Below are positions 1 to 17,360 of a stretch of 64,000 bases of DNA, piece after piece. The translations under genes were made by a program, and so were the position numbers. The first letter of the stretch is position 1, and each line of letters opens with the position of its first letter. Where the stretch lies: positions 331,781,920 to 331,845,919 of the forward strand of contig NC_073692.1 of the NCBI RefSeq assembly GCF_029784155.1, in the 5' to 3' direction. The stretch is from Uranotaenia lowii (Eukaryota > Arthropoda > Insecta > Diptera > Culicidae). The notes under the pieces were generated by a model. The model searched no databases and was not told the DNA's origin. It saw only the letters and a list, made by a program, of their open reading frames with translations.

Positions 1-139
1 TGGATAGTTCATTTTCTATCATTTACTGACCCGGTGTGAATATGCGAAGTCTTCATTGCGTCAATCAATACAACATATCATCTAATTTCGTAAAAACCTA
101 TTTCTCAATTCAATAAATCATCTCATGTCAAAACGCTTA

Positions 140-760
140 CGTTTATCAATTTTTAACAAAAAAAAAATCCTTGGAGTATTGTTAAAATTATGTCGGTTTG
201 GAAGTATTTTAAAAACCCTTCCCGGTCATGAAAATGGCTACACACCAAATTTCACGTTGATCGGTTCAGTATTTTCCGAAAATTGTTCTAATTTTGTCAA
301 ATTTATGTTAATTTTGTATAGGAGCCCGCTCTTTTTGGATTCATAGGGGTTTAAAAATTGTATTGAAACCATAACCGGTGTTGAAAACGGCCACAAACCT
401 AAATCACTTTGATCAGTTCAGTAGTTTCCGAAAATTGTTCAAAATGTTTCAAATTTCTGTAAATGTTGTATGGAAGCCCCCCTTTTTTGGATTTTTATGG
501 GTTTAAAAGAATTTTAGAAACCATTCCCGGTCTTGAAAATGGCTACACACCAAATTTCACGTCGATCGGTTCAAAAGTTTTTGAAAATTGTTCAAATTGT
601 ATCATATTTTTGTTAATTGTGTATGGAACCCCACCCTCTTTTTAGTTGGAAAGATAAATATCAATTTTAGAAACCATTTTCGACCCCAAAAAGTTTGACA
701 TGCCATGTTTCCCAATGATTGGTCCAGTAGTTTCTGAGTGTATAGGGGACTAGCAGACAA
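140..760. repeat. Tandem repeat, about 153-bp unit, roughly 3.5 diverged copies
   Basis: The phrase 'ccggt..tgaaaa.ggc.aca.acc' recurs at about 222, 375 and 527, a period of 152-153 bases. Each copy continues into 'gatcggttcag.a.tttccgaaaattgttc' and 'tgtatggaagcccc'. A fourth, shortened copy ends near 750 in a variant of the same text. The copies are clearly diverged, so the array is old. Short open frames inside it are chance frames. It could be the end of a larger dispersed repeat that starts left of the window. Confidence 0.75.
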
Positions 761-6355
<5,595 letters not shown>

Positions 6356-7716
6356 TGCTGTTCTATTTACTCCAGGGAGATGTCCGCACACACAAAATTT
6401 CACCAAAAATGTTCACGAAAATCGACGGCACGCGTGTACCGAACACGTAACTTCTGGGTTGCACTATGTTGGGTTGTTTTCTTCTACGATTTACATTTGT
6501 TTCACTTCACCAACGTGTGTGACACATTTATTTTCTTGGTTTTGTGCTTTCAAATATTCGATATCAGTTATTTTGTTTTTCCTCCAACAACGCTGTGCAA
6601 ACAAATTTTTCAACTCTTTTTTTCGTCTCGCCACCCGAAAATACTTTTGCGTGTTATTGTTATGTTTGTTAATACTTTACAGTTCAGTTACGATTGGGGA
6701 ACTTTTTTCTCTCGTTATTTTAAGCCGAGACCTGATTTGCCAAATTCAAACAGATGATAAAACGTGTTGTTGTTATTACTCAAAAGTGATTACTCGCTCC
6801 CGATTCATTGGCGATCCTGCCGAGAGGGTCATTATTCTGGTTTGTTACCCAAAATGCGAGTGTTGCTGGCCGCCCGCTGCGGTTTTTTCGTTGGGATTGG
6901 CTTGGCTTAAACTAGTACGCACCCCCTCAGACACCTACTAAATAAATAGACGATGCGGCCTTCTCCTTTCGCCCGCCCGATGCTTTTGGTGTTGGTGTGT
7001 TGTGTTGCCGCGGCCTATAAATAACTTTTCCCTATTTTTAAACCAAAATGGCCTAAGTGAAGTTGATCTCTTCGAGCAAGTACTGTGTTGTGGCCCTTGA
7101 TTGGCTGTGATTTGTGTTGCCACACTTTTACACTTGTATCACTCGAAATATTGTGTTTCACCTTTTCCTTCAAATCCCGAAGGATTGACTCTGGCCTTAA
7201 ATTCGTTGCTATGATGTTTATTCGTGGTTTGTATTATTCGTAGATTTGTATCCTTGTCTATCTTCGGACCGCCTTCGCTTTTTGTAAGAACAAATTGATA
7301 GCAGCAGCAGAAGCGAAAAAAATACCGCAGCTAATGGGAAATTCGTGAAATTCCTTGTCACATTGTCGTCGAGCTGCAGAATTATCACGGCAGAAGTTTC
7401 ACGCGCGTTCGACTAAAATGGCTGACGATCGAATGAGCCGTGTCACGACGTGTGTACGTATGAAGAAGTAAAGTGATCTCTTCCTTGCTTAAACCGTGCA
7501 AGCACCTTCACCGGTTGGTATATTCTTAGCAGACCATGTGGATGGATGATTTCGGTCCAATCTAGCCAGCCATGAAATGCACATGTGGAATGCACAAGTC
7601 ATTCAAATGCGCCGCCTCCAGGGCACCCTACGATCAATCAATGCAAATAGAAACAGAAAATTACTCCTAAAATGTTGAAACAAAACAACCGAAAGCAAAA
7701 CAGTCGGAAAACTTAC
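6356..7716 (-). other. Probable 5' intron or leader of the zinc-finger gene, no separate gene
   Basis: This lies between the start codon exon and the candidate 5'UTR exon. It has more CpG than the flanks, but no frame on either strand shows protein-like composition. I could not place the acceptor of the start-codon exon with certainty; a candidate is the AG just before 'AACAGCAATG'. Confidence 0.35.
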
Positions 7717-7847
7717 CTGTATTCTCCGGATTCCACACTGTTTTTCAAAGTATGTTGACCCAAGACTGGCAGACTAGAAGAAATCCACACACGGCCACGA
7801 TCGATCGTCCCGAATTTCCTACTCACGGTAGCCGCCCGACGATGACT
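7717..7847 (-). promoter_or_regulatory. Candidate initiator and 5'UTR exon of the minus-strand zinc-finger gene
   Basis: On the minus strand an arthropod initiator TCAGTC puts +1 at 7847, and a strong splice donor (ATACAG followed by GTAAGTTT) ends the exon at 7717. The DPE position (+28 to +32, AGGAA) matches only weakly. About 65-75 bases upstream lies a GAGAGAGA tract (7911-7921) of the kind bound by GAGA factor. Linkage to the coding exon at 6355 is inference from strand and distance. Confidence 0.45.
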
Positions 7848-7929
7848 GAGGGAAAAGCCGATTTTCCTTCACACACAATCACGCTCCCACAGTAGCGTGT
7901 CACGATTTCGTGAGAGAGAGAAATAAGGA

Positions 7930-8727
7930 AAAGTCGGGAGAAGATCCCTCGATGATGATCACTAATCGTTCTCTTGTTTGCTACTGCTGTTTGTCGAGAG
8001 GGGGTACTCATTGCGTCGCATTGGCATTTTCCGGCTCCTTTTGTTGTTATGGAATGATTGTGCGGTGCATGTTTTTCTCATTAGCTCTATTAGCTAGAGT
8101 TGTAGACAGTCGCATTTTCGCTCTTGTTCTGCTGCGGTATGTGTTTTTCACGAATCACGTGCCAGTGATGGCAGGCTGATTTGATTCCCGAAAAACAGAT
8201 GATCTGCTCAATTTGATATGCTGCACCCTACCTACATATGTAGGTTGATCTGTTTTATGCTGTTGAGCGATAGAAAAGAAGGACCACGTGGCAGAGTACG
8301 TTGCATGTGGGCCGTTAAAATGTGAGAGGCTGAAAAAGCGTTTTAGCATTGATTCTTCTTTTTAAGAACTGACCTTATTGCTTACTCGCAGTTTATTTAC
8401 TTATCAGTTGAAAGCTTCTTCTAAGAGACATTTCGCACTAAGGTAAGCTACCGGATCAGGAATTTTAGCTGATTATGGTCGTTATAACGAGGTTCTGAAA
8501 TTGAATTTGCAGCTTCCACCTTGTAAAAGCACCGAAGATCTTCATCGGATTGGGGATATTGAATCGATCGAAGAGATGGCCAACAAAATCATCTTTAGCT
8601 TAAGAGACAAATCGAGGCAGTCTTCCATTGCATAGATTCTGCTGTGTTTGACACCCCTGCCTTATTGGTTGAAGATGCAGTTGTTTACCTGTAGCACTAC
8701 GCGCACACACTGCTCACTGCAATCTAA
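7930..8727. other. No gene seen; region upstream of the minus-strand promoter
   Basis: There is no supported coding frame. A perfect palindrome 'acctacatatgtaggt' lies near 8230 and could be a protein-binding site or part of an old MITE. Confidence 0.4.
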
Positions 8728-8856
8728 TGCCATATTCGTTTTCATCCTGGTGGTGCACCGGTAGTGCACCAAGTGCTGTCAAAGCGTTTTTTTTATATGA
8801 AGATGACAGCAGTTGGTGCAAAACCATCTTTCCACCAGATGAAAACGAATATGGCA
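8728..8856. mobile_element. Palindromic MITE with TAA target duplication, second family
   Basis: This 129-bp element has ends TGCCATATTCGTTTTCATC and GATGAAAACGAATATGGCA. The inverted repeat is perfect for 19 bases and continues through 'TGGTGG/CCACCA'. It is flanked by TAA (8725-8727 and 8857-8859). It has no coding capacity and differs in sequence from the TAA-flanked MITE at 2649. Confidence 0.85.
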
Positions 8857-9160
8857 TAAGTTCCCTTGAAAAGTTCCATCCACATTAGGATGTCCCAAAA
8901 TTGTGAATTGAAGAACAAACTGTTGTATGGGGACAACTAAAAAAAATCATGTTGAGAGGTTTCGCAAACGCGATCTTTAAATAAAAGTCCACTTTTCAAA
9001 GATTTTATTTTAAATGAGTTCTGGGTCCAAAAATTTTCACAAAATTTGTATAATTTATATTTTTTTAAAATTTTGTTTGGATTAAATACTACACGCAAAA
9101 AATGAAAAATGAACCAAATTTGTATCAAAAATAAAAATTAACATGCTATATTCTAGAATT

Positions 9161-9790
9161 TTTTTTGCCCAAAAGTTTTGTATTAAACTGAATAAACCGT
9201 GCAGTATCTCACGTATTTTTTTTCTAAAATCAATATCATCGAAAAATGTGGATTTTTGTGCACTTAATGTTTGCTGAACAAAGTATGTTGTTTGTATCAT
9301 CGTGTGAAGAGATATTTACGGTTCAACCCTTATTAAAAATCACAAATTGGGATATTTTTTATTTATTTTATCAAATTCGTCTTTATTAATACCTACTTGA
9401 ATATCAAAACACTTGCAGAGAAAAGACTTATATGTTTAAAGGGAATCATCCCCTTCCCGTTATCAGATTCTGCTCAAATTTGCCATATGGCCTTCTGATG
9501 ATTCCCTTAAAACACCTAAGCCTTTTCTTTGCAAGTGGTTTGATTTTCAAGTAGGTATTTATAAAGACAAATTTGATAAATTAAATAAAAAATATCCTAA
9601 GTTGTGATTTTTAATAAGGATTGAATCGTAAATAGCTCATCACATAATGATACAAACAACATACTTTGTTCAGCGAAGATTAAGTGCACAAAAATACGCA
9701 TCTTTTGATGGCATTTATTTTTTTAAAAAATACGCTAGGTTCATGTTTTAGTCAGTTGAACACAAATTTTTTGAACAAAAAATTTTTTCC
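9161..9790. repeat. Long foldback: arms of about 290 bp around a 45-bp loop
   Basis: The left arm (about 9161-9450) and right arm (about 9496-9790) are imperfect reverse complements. Matching blocks include 'gggaatcatc/gatgattccc', 'tcaagtaggtat' and its inverse, 'acaaacaacatactttg' and its inverse, and 'gtgcac'. The arms differ by many substitutions and small indels. The right arm ends exactly where the LINE endonuclease frame begins. It has no coding capacity and could be a foldback transposon or an inverted duplication. Confidence 0.8.
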
Positions 9791-10841
9791 TTGCTATGGC
9801 GTCATCGCCTTCGCAGAAACATGGCTGAATGACCGCACACTATCAAGTCAGATCTTCGGCCCTGATTACGCAGTGTTCCGCTGTGACCGAAGCGCCCGTA
9901 ACAGCAAAAAGTCCAGTGGAGGCGGGGTGCTACTTGCCGTGAAGTCGAATCTTCCAGCGCAGCTTATCGACAACAATTCCTGGTGCGATCTTGAACTTAT
10001 ATGGATTCGCATTGATCTTGTAGACCTGAAATTGTACGTATATGTAGTGTATCTGCCACCCGATCGCTCAAGAGATGTTGCCCTCGCTGAGTCGTTTTCT
10101 CGCTGCATCTTCGAAGTTAGTTCCCTCTGCGCTCCAGAAGATGACTTACTTGTCATTGGTGACTTCAATATGCCCGGTTTGAAGTGGTGCTCCAACCATG
10201 GTAGCTTTGTGTACCCGGACCCAGCACGCTCTTCTTTTTCGGCGCCTTCAAACATCATATTGGACTCCCTGAGTGCAGCGACCTTGCACCAGATCAACGA
10301 CGTGGTGAACGAATACCATCGAAATCGCTCCTGCACCGCTTGTTAAAGTAGTCCCACATCACCCTGCTCTATTGGCATCACTTGAAGTAACTAGGCTGCA
10401 CGCTACAGTAGAGAAACCAGCGACCTTCTTCCTCTACTTCAAGAACGCTAACTTCGACGACATCTCTAACATTCTGGGCACTATCGACTGGATATCTGAG
10501 CTTGATCTTTCAAATCCCAACGCTGATACCTTTTCACACATTCTGAATTATGTCATCGATCGCCACGTTCCAAAACGCTCTAGCGGTGGAAACATGCGAA
10601 TCCCCTGGATCACGACTGAACTGCGACAACTGAAGACGGCAAAAATATGTGCTCTTCGAAACTACAAGAAGCAAAAATCATCCTACACTAGGGAAATATA
10701 TCGTAAACTTAACTCCGTTTATGAAAAAGCCAGTGAACGTTGTTACCATAACTATCTACTTCGCGTACAACGTAACCTCAAGTCCTTCCCAAAATCCTTT
10801 TGGAAACACGTTAATAGACAGCGGAAAGAACCTGGTATACC
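9791..10841 (+). mobile_element. CR1/Jockey-like LINE (family A), copy 1, 5' fragment: endonuclease and linker
   Basis: The frame ending at 10346 encodes an apurinic-type endonuclease segment with FAETWL, the SGGGVL motif and the catalytic GDFN motif (about 10158-10169). The start of the ORF is missing at the foldback. After a stop at 10344-10346 the reading frame shifts, and from about 10350 the pre-RT linker follows (motif DRHVPKRS, near 10558-10581). The text is closely related to copy 2 on the minus strand at 42575-44316. The copy is then interrupted at 10841 by another LINE. CR1/Jockey placement is from general appearance, so the clade is uncertain. Confidence 0.8.
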
Positions 10842-13527
10842 ACAGAGAATGTTGGATGAACTCACTCACGAACTGGCAGGAAAGGCCCCTGTTGTAATAG
10901 GAGGAGACTTCAACGCCTGGGCGGTAAACTGGGGTAGTAGGTGCAACAACCCTAGGGGCCACAGTCTACTAGAGTCCTTCGCAAGACTGGAAGTTGAGCT
11001 GTGCAACACTGGATCCATCAGCACCTATCGCAAGCATGGATTACCAGACAGAACGTCAGTGATCGATATCACCTTTGCGAGTCCATCATTAAAAACTGAT
11101 ATGAATTGGAGAGTGTGTGACGATTATACCCACAGCGATCACCAGGCGATACGCTATAGCGTAGGAAACCGAAATCCGGTGGCAGTAAGGCAGCTGCCAG
11201 TGCACGAGCGGAGATGGAAGACTAAAGTGTTCGACAAGGAAGTGTGCACCGAAGCTGTATACATGCAGGACTCATCCCAGGTCCATAATGCTGAGCAGCT
11301 GACGAAAATGATGGTAGCGGTGTGCGACATGACCATGCCCAGAAGAAATACACCGAAGTGGTGGCGACGACCGGCTTACTGGTGGACTTCAGAAATAGCT
11401 GAGCTTCGTACTAGCTGTCTAAAAGCGAGACGACGAGCTCAACGGGCGAGAAATGAAGCCGACAGAGAAACGAGAGGTGCCGTTTACCGAGCAGCCAGGG
11501 TGGCACTTAAGCGAGCTATTAAAACAAGCAAAGAAAACTGCTACAGAGCGTTATGCCAGAGCGTAGATGATAACCCATGGGGCCAAGCCTATAGAGTTGC
11601 ACTGGCGAGATTCGGTGGCCCAAGGTCGCCGACCGAAAAGTGTCCGGAAAAACTGAGAGAGATCGTTGCACATCTTTTCCCGCAGAATGGCCCGACGCAG
11701 TGGCCACTTACCCCGTACGACGCGGGTGCCCACGACATCGAGCCAGTAACGAACGAAGAACTCGTGGCTATCGCTAAGAAACTTGCGGTGAATAAGGCCC
11801 CTGGTCCAGACGGAATCCCAAATGCAGTGCTGAAGGTGGCGGTACAGACCATCCCGGATACCTTCAGAGTGGTGCTACAAAATTGTCTCGACGAGGGATC
11901 TTTTCCCAATTCGTGGAAAACGGCGAAGTTGGTGCTACTACCGAAACCCTGGAAACCCCCAGGGCATCCATCATCATATAGACCCATTTGTCTGCTGGAC
12001 ACCCTTGGTAAGCTACTGGAGAGGATAATATTAAACAGACTTATTATCTACACAGAAGGCAGAAGTGGACTGTCGGACAGACAGTTCGGTTTTCGGAAAG
12101 GGAGATCTACGGTGGACGCCATCCGTATGGTGACAGAGTACGCGAAGCGCGCATATAAAAAGAAGCGAACAGGTGTTCGTCACTGCGCCATTGTGACGAT
12201 CGACGTTAAGAATGCCTTCAACAATGCCAGCTGGGAAGCGATTGCCAAAGCGCTTCACAGGATGCTTGTTCCCAATACTCTCTGCAGGATAATAGGAAGC
12301 TTCTTCGAAAATCGAATCCTGACGTACGAAACCGAAACTGGGATACGATCTACTGCCCTAACAGCGGGTGTTCCACAGGGTTCCATACTCGGACCTGTGC
12401 TTTGGAATGCCATGTATAATGAGGTGTTAACGCTGAAACTACCAGCAGGCGTGCAGATAGTCGGATTTGCTGACGATATCGTGCTCATGATTACCGGCGA
12501 AACAATCGAGGAGGTAGAAGACCTTGCAACGGTGTCCGTAGAAAGGGTTGGCATCTGGATGGAGGGAGTTAAGCTTCAGATAGCTCACCATAAAACTGAA
12601 GTTCTGCTCGTGACCAATAAAAGAGTTGTGCCGCACATGGAGATTACTGTTGGAGGGCACACGACATCTTCGAAACAGCAGCTGAAATACCTTGGAGTAA
12701 TGGTCGATCATCGCTTAAGTTTTGGTGCGCATGTCAAATACTGTTGCGAAAGTGCATCGAAAGTCATAGATTCATTGGCCTGGATTATGCCGAACTGCCA
12801 TGGTCCAAAGAGTAGCAAGAGACGTCTCCTTGCGAGCGTAGCACTGTCGAAACTACGATACGGAGGAGCGGCCTGGAGCTCCGCGATAGAGGTAGAGCGC
12901 AACAGATCCAAATTACGGAGCACTCATCGGTTGATAGCCATGCGAGTTTCCTGTGCGTACAGGACCATATCAGCAGATGCAGCTTTTGTCATCGCGAGCA
13001 TGGTTCTCATCGACATAACTCTGGCGGAGGATATGGAATGTTACAAAGCAAGAGCTGTTAGAGGAGCGCGTAATATTCAACGAGCAGCGTCAATGCTCAA
13101 GTGGCAGGAGCAATGGGACGCATCGAACAACGCAAGATGGACGCATAGGCTAATCCCGAGACTTTCAGACTGGGTAAATCGGAAGTATGGAGAGGTCAAC
13201 TTCTACCTGACGCAGTTCCTTTCGGGTCATGGGTGCTTTAAGCAATACCTTCATCGGTTTAAGCTTATCAGCTCGCCTTATTGCCCGGAATGCGTAGAGA
13301 CGGAGGAATCGGCAGAACATGCTATCTTTGTCTGCCCCAGGTTCAATTCAAGGCGTCAACAACTTCAAAATTTGAACGCTGAAAACATAGTGAGTGAAAT
13401 GTGTCGCGACGAACAGTCATGGCGTGCTATAGTCGACGAAATCTCGCAAATCATGCGCGATCTGATAAGGATCAGGAAAGATGATGAACGGAGAGAGCGA
13501 GATAGTCAACCAAATTTGACAAGCTAA
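10842..13527 (+). pseudogene. R1-like ORF2 remainder: endonuclease C-terminus, reverse transcriptase, Cys/His motif
   Basis: The open frame has no internal stop. In order it holds VIGGDFNAW of the endonuclease (near 10891), the SDHQAI motif (near 11134), a basic linker, NKAPGPDG (near 11791), SYRPICLL (near 11977), a GVPQGSILGP motif (near 12368), the catalytic FADD (12465-12476) and a C-terminal CPxCxxxEESAEHxxFxC zinc-like motif near 13283. The catalytic aspartates are intact. The frame continues upstream by chance into the host LINE, giving a 1,051-codon chimeric frame from 10372. The copy is 5'-truncated and not a complete gene. Confidence 0.8.
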
Positions 13528-14171
13528 TGAAAGGTCTTGGGCCTTCAATTCAAAAGCAACGCGATCTTAGGGCGCGGTATAACCCCAATCTGGACTCATA
13601 CGTGTGGTGGGACTTAAAAGGTCTCACGTACTCAGCTACGATCTTTCCTGCAGCAAAAGGAAGCGGAGATACCATTCGGGGTGGTCGTGTCGGGATTCTA
13701 GTTTGGTGGTTAGAAATCCTGCAGAAGTGGTTGCTGTGACGGGCGCGAGTTACTTTGAAAGCGTTACCTAACCGGCACACGTTTCGAGGTCCCCGGGATA
13801 GTGGATGCTGTGACGGGCGTGAGTTATTATGAAAGCGTTACCTAACCGGCACACGTTTCGGGGTCTTCCGTACCAGTCTGAAGTTGACGACAGAGGAAAA
13901 GGAGAAGGAGGAAAAACAATAAAGCAGAACGATGATCAAGGAGAAATTGAGAAAGAGGAAAAGGGTGAGATGTATAAGTGCATGAGCACAGCCTACCCCT
14001 TGATGTAGTATCATAGGGTGAAACCAAGGGGCACATCTGGCACACGAAGCCCAAGGTGGTTTTAGTGGGACGAACCCACACACGGCAGCAAACACCCGGC
14101 TGTTATGGTTTGAAGTCAAATTTCCATCTTGTAAAAAAAAGAAAAAAAAAATACCACAAATATACTCTGTG
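10842..14171 (+). mobile_element. R1-like LINE, 5'-truncated, inserted in LINE A
   Basis: The insertion is flanked by an 8-base direct repeat GGTATACC (10834-10841 and 14172-14179). The element enters in the middle of its endonuclease domain, so the 5' part is missing. It carries an open ORF2 remainder to the TAA at 13525-13527 and a 3'UTR of about 640 bp. The 3'UTR has two tandem copies of a roughly 70-bp unit ('gctgtgacgggcg.gagtta') at 13728-13867 and an A-rich stretch near 14131-14150. Clade assignment rests on the style of the RT and the C-terminal Cys/His motif. Confidence 0.8.
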
Positions 14172-14179
14172 GGTATACC

Positions 14180-15695
14180 TTCAAACATGTTTTTGGACGG
14201 CATAACGGCGAACTCTGACCGTAAAATCTGCGATCTCTTCACTTCAGCTTCAATATCCCCAGAACATTTAGCTAGCGCTGTCAGGAACGTTTTGTCATTG
14301 GGATTTTCTATAAATGGCATTGAAATCGAGGAAGCAGTCATCTCTAGAGCAGCAGCGAAGCTTTAGAATTCCTTTTCTACGGGCCCGGATGGGATACCAG
14401 CTGCTTTTTTAAAAAGTTTTATGCCTGTTTTGCTGACCCCTATTCGGCTCATTTTTCAAGCTTCGCTAGATAGAGCCACCTTCCCTCTACTATGGAAGGA
14501 AGCTTACATGTTCCCGGTACAAAAAAATAGGAAATTGGAGAGATGTTAACAATTACCGTGGAATCTCTACCTTATGTTCGATTGCCAAACTATTCGAATT
14601 GGTGGTCTTGGATCCTTTCTTCACGTACTGCGAAAATAACATCTCCAATGATCAACACGGATTCATGCCCAAACGCTCTACGACAAGTAACTTGCTAACG
14701 TTCACTTCTTTTGTGCATGAAAGTTTTGCTGCCAAATCTCAAACCGATGCAATCTATACCGATCTGTCCGCTGCATTCGACAAGGTGAACCATGAGATTG
14801 CCATCGGAAAACTCGAACGCTTAGGATTCTGTGGTACTCTACTCGGCTGGTTCCGCAGTTACTTAACTGGTCGTAAATTGATTGCTCGAACGGGTGACAC
14901 CTTTTCCAGGCAGTTTTCTGCCACCTCCGGTGTGCCTCAAGGTAGCGATCTCGGACCGATTATTTTCCTAATTTATTTCAACGACGTGTTGTCACTCCTC
15001 GACGTCCCCAAACTTTGCTATGCTGATGACCTAAAGCTATTTTACACCATAAACGACAACGACGACATAAATTTTCTGCAATGTCAATTCAACCTCTTCG
15101 CTGAGTAGTGCGACATTAACTGCCTGCCATTAAACCGCAGCAAATGTGCAGTCATCAGCTTTTCTCGTAAGCGGCAGCCTTTAATTGCGGAGTACTTCCT
15201 TGGAAACGAACCTATCTCACGTGCTAACCACGTTAACGATCTTGGCGTAATCTTAGATCAGCGCCTGGAATTCAAGGCACACACCAACTACGTGATTGAC
15301 AAAGCATCCAGAAGTCTCGCGGCTTCATTTTTAGAGTGGCGAAGGACTTCAAGGACGTGTATTGCCTGAAAAGCTTATACTGCAGTATTGTTCGTTCCAT
15401 CCTTGAATACGCTTCAGCTGTTTGGTGTCACTACTACCAGAACGGTGTCGATCGGCTCGAGACCATTCAGCGGCGATTCTTGCGATATGCCCTTAGACAC
15501 CTGAACTGGCAAGACCCTTTTCGCTTGCCTAGCTATACGAAAATTGATGCCGCCTCATAGATATCGACACCCATTCAAGCCCGCAGACAAGCAACACGTG
15601 ATTCATTTGTCGCCGACCTCCTGACATCGCGAATCGACTGTCCCACGCTACTGGAGGCTATTTCGCTTAGTGTACGACCCCGTGGATTTAGGATC
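14180..15695 (+). mobile_element. CR1/Jockey-like LINE A, copy 1, 3' fragment: reverse transcriptase remnant
   Basis: It continues LINE A exactly where the R1-like insertion broke it. The RT motifs are readable: GPDGIP, HGFMPKRST (near 14656), AAFDKVNHE (near 14770), GVPQGS (near 14930) and YADD (15019-15030). Stops or frame breaks occur near 14364, 14545, 15107 and 15558. Similarity to copy 2 stops near 15695 ('SVRPRGFR'), so the normal 3' end is missing or was replaced by the next element. Dead copy. Confidence 0.8.
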
Positions 15696-15926
15696 TTTTG
15701 AAAAATCTTTGAATCAAAATATTAATGCTTTGAAACAAAAAACAGTTCCATTTGAAACAAAGTTCTTGTCGTTTGCTACAATGTAATTTACATTTAGATT
15801 TAAAAGGATTGGTTCATTGAACCATTTTCCTTTCATTCCAATTGGAAGAAATATTTTCTGTTGTTCCGAAGTTCCTATTAGGAATTTTGAATAATAAAAA
15901 GAAAGAATTTACATCTTAAATTCATT

Positions 15927-16260
15927 TTTATTCACAAAATTAACACTAACAGTGGTTCACTATAATTGAATCATCCGGTCCTAATTTTGGCCTAAGGGCA
16001 TTCTTCTTCAATAGACTTCCGGAAGCAGCTCCGGTTGCTAGCTTTAGTGGTCATCCAACTGGTGATTACCGCTGAAGATCGGGCCGAAGATAATCAGACC
16101 GCTGGATTTGGGGCGGAATCAGCTGTGGTCCTGTAACAATGCAAGAGTTCATATAAAGTCTTAAACATTCACTTTTTGATTAATGGATTAACACACACTT
16201 ACCATTCTTCATCCTGAATCCTCCTAAATAGCTATCTCTGATTCACTACACTCAGAAAAA
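15927..16260 (-). pseudogene. Intron-containing mini cassette of element W
   Basis: On the minus strand an exon-like segment ends in GAATG followed by GTAAGTG. A 72-base intron (16202-16131) ends in TTACAG. A second segment of higher GC runs into a poly(A) signal AATAAA (15932-15927). A frame from the ATG just before the donor stays open across the junction for about two dozen codons. The protein is not recognised. The same layout recurs in elements Y and Z. Confidence 0.45.
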
Positions 16261-16434
16261 TACTATTATGTATGCCATAAGATTCTCTTATGAAGTGGCG
16301 CCATAAGAAAAATCATTGAAATTCATAAGATTGTCTTATGAAGCGAATGAATTCTGAAGATGAACGCCTGCTGCAATGAGAGGTTGTTGCTTTTCATAAG
16401 AGGTTCTTATGGAAACAGTAAATCACTTTCTAAT

Positions 16435-16673
16435 TGTAGAGGATAGATGAAATGAATAAAAGAATTCGTAAATATAATAAGAATGTTAGAATTGGTCATA
16501 AAATGACGCGTTATTAGGTTTTGCGTTTTATCGTGTATATTGAGAGTAAGCGAGAAAACATCCTAATGCGCAAACAGAGCAAACATCAGTTGTTCTACGA
16601 CTATTGCAATAAACGGATGCGTGTTGTTTATGTGAAAAATATTCGAATCGAAATGGAACTGGCGGATTCGACA
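16435..16673. repeat. Left LTR of the non-autonomous element
   Basis: This is 239 bp from TGTAGAGG to GATTCGACA. The two LTRs showed no difference by eye. A short chance frame crosses it and continues into the interior. Confidence 0.8.
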
Positions 16674-16779
16674 ATGGCGTAGTTGAGACTCCCTCCGCCA
16701 GGTAAGTTAATGATATTATTGAAGACAAAGGAAATTAACTGGGGTGTTTCGTGAAGTGAACAGTAGAAACAGTGAGTTT

Positions 16780-17360
16780 TGATAAGGCAGAGCTCTGACG
16801 CAGGGGCAGAACTCTGATCAAAAGTAGAGAATTTTAATAAATGACCGGCTGGAATGATGGATCTCTGACGCAAGGGCAGAGCTCGAATGCCAGGGCAGAG
16901 CACTGACGCAAGGGCAGAGCTCTAGAGAAAAAAAAACTGATTCTGACGCAAGGGCAGAGTTATGAGATTAGATTGAATATTTTGAAAAACGAACTATTGT
17001 TTGAAAACAAGAAGAAATTTGAAAAGGTTGAGCCTCTTCCGCAAGTGCAGAGCTCTAAAATGTAATATATAGATGGAAATCAAAAACAAGATTGAATAAG
17101 GCGAGGTTCTGACGCAAGGGCAGAATTCGAATGCTAGGGCAGAGCACTGACGCAAGGGCAGAGCTCTAGAAAAAAACTGATTCTGACGCAAGGGCAGAGT
17201 TATGAGGTTGAAAATTTTGAAAAGTGAACTTTTGATTGAAAACAAAAAGATATTTGAGAAGATTGAGGCTCTGCCGCAAGAGCAGAGTTCCAAGAGGCAA
17301 TATTTATATGGAAATCAAAATAAGATTGAATAAGGCGAGGTTCTGGTGCAAGGGCAGAGC
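16780..17360. repeat. Short-unit repeats 'TCTGACGCAAGGGCAGAGCT' inside the LTR element
   Basis: The roughly 20-base motif or close variants recurs about a dozen times, partly in clusters of two or three. The array also contains two larger copies of a roughly 200-bp block (about 16900-17100 and 17140-17340). No protein-coding sense is seen. Confidence 0.75.

Noticed and set aside
6380..6941. Overlapping plus-strand frames (125 and 160 codons) upstream of the zinc-finger exon
   Set aside because: Mutually overlapping, Phe/Cys-rich with no motif, and antisense to the 5' leader of the minus-strand gene.
10372..13527. 1,051-codon open frame as one host or transposon protein
   Set aside because: It is a chance read-through across the junction of two different LINEs; the target duplication GGTATACC marks the border at 10841.
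13838..14341. 167-codon minus-strand frame as a gene
   Set aside because: It is antisense to the 3'UTR of the R1-like LINE and crosses its A-rich tail and insertion border.
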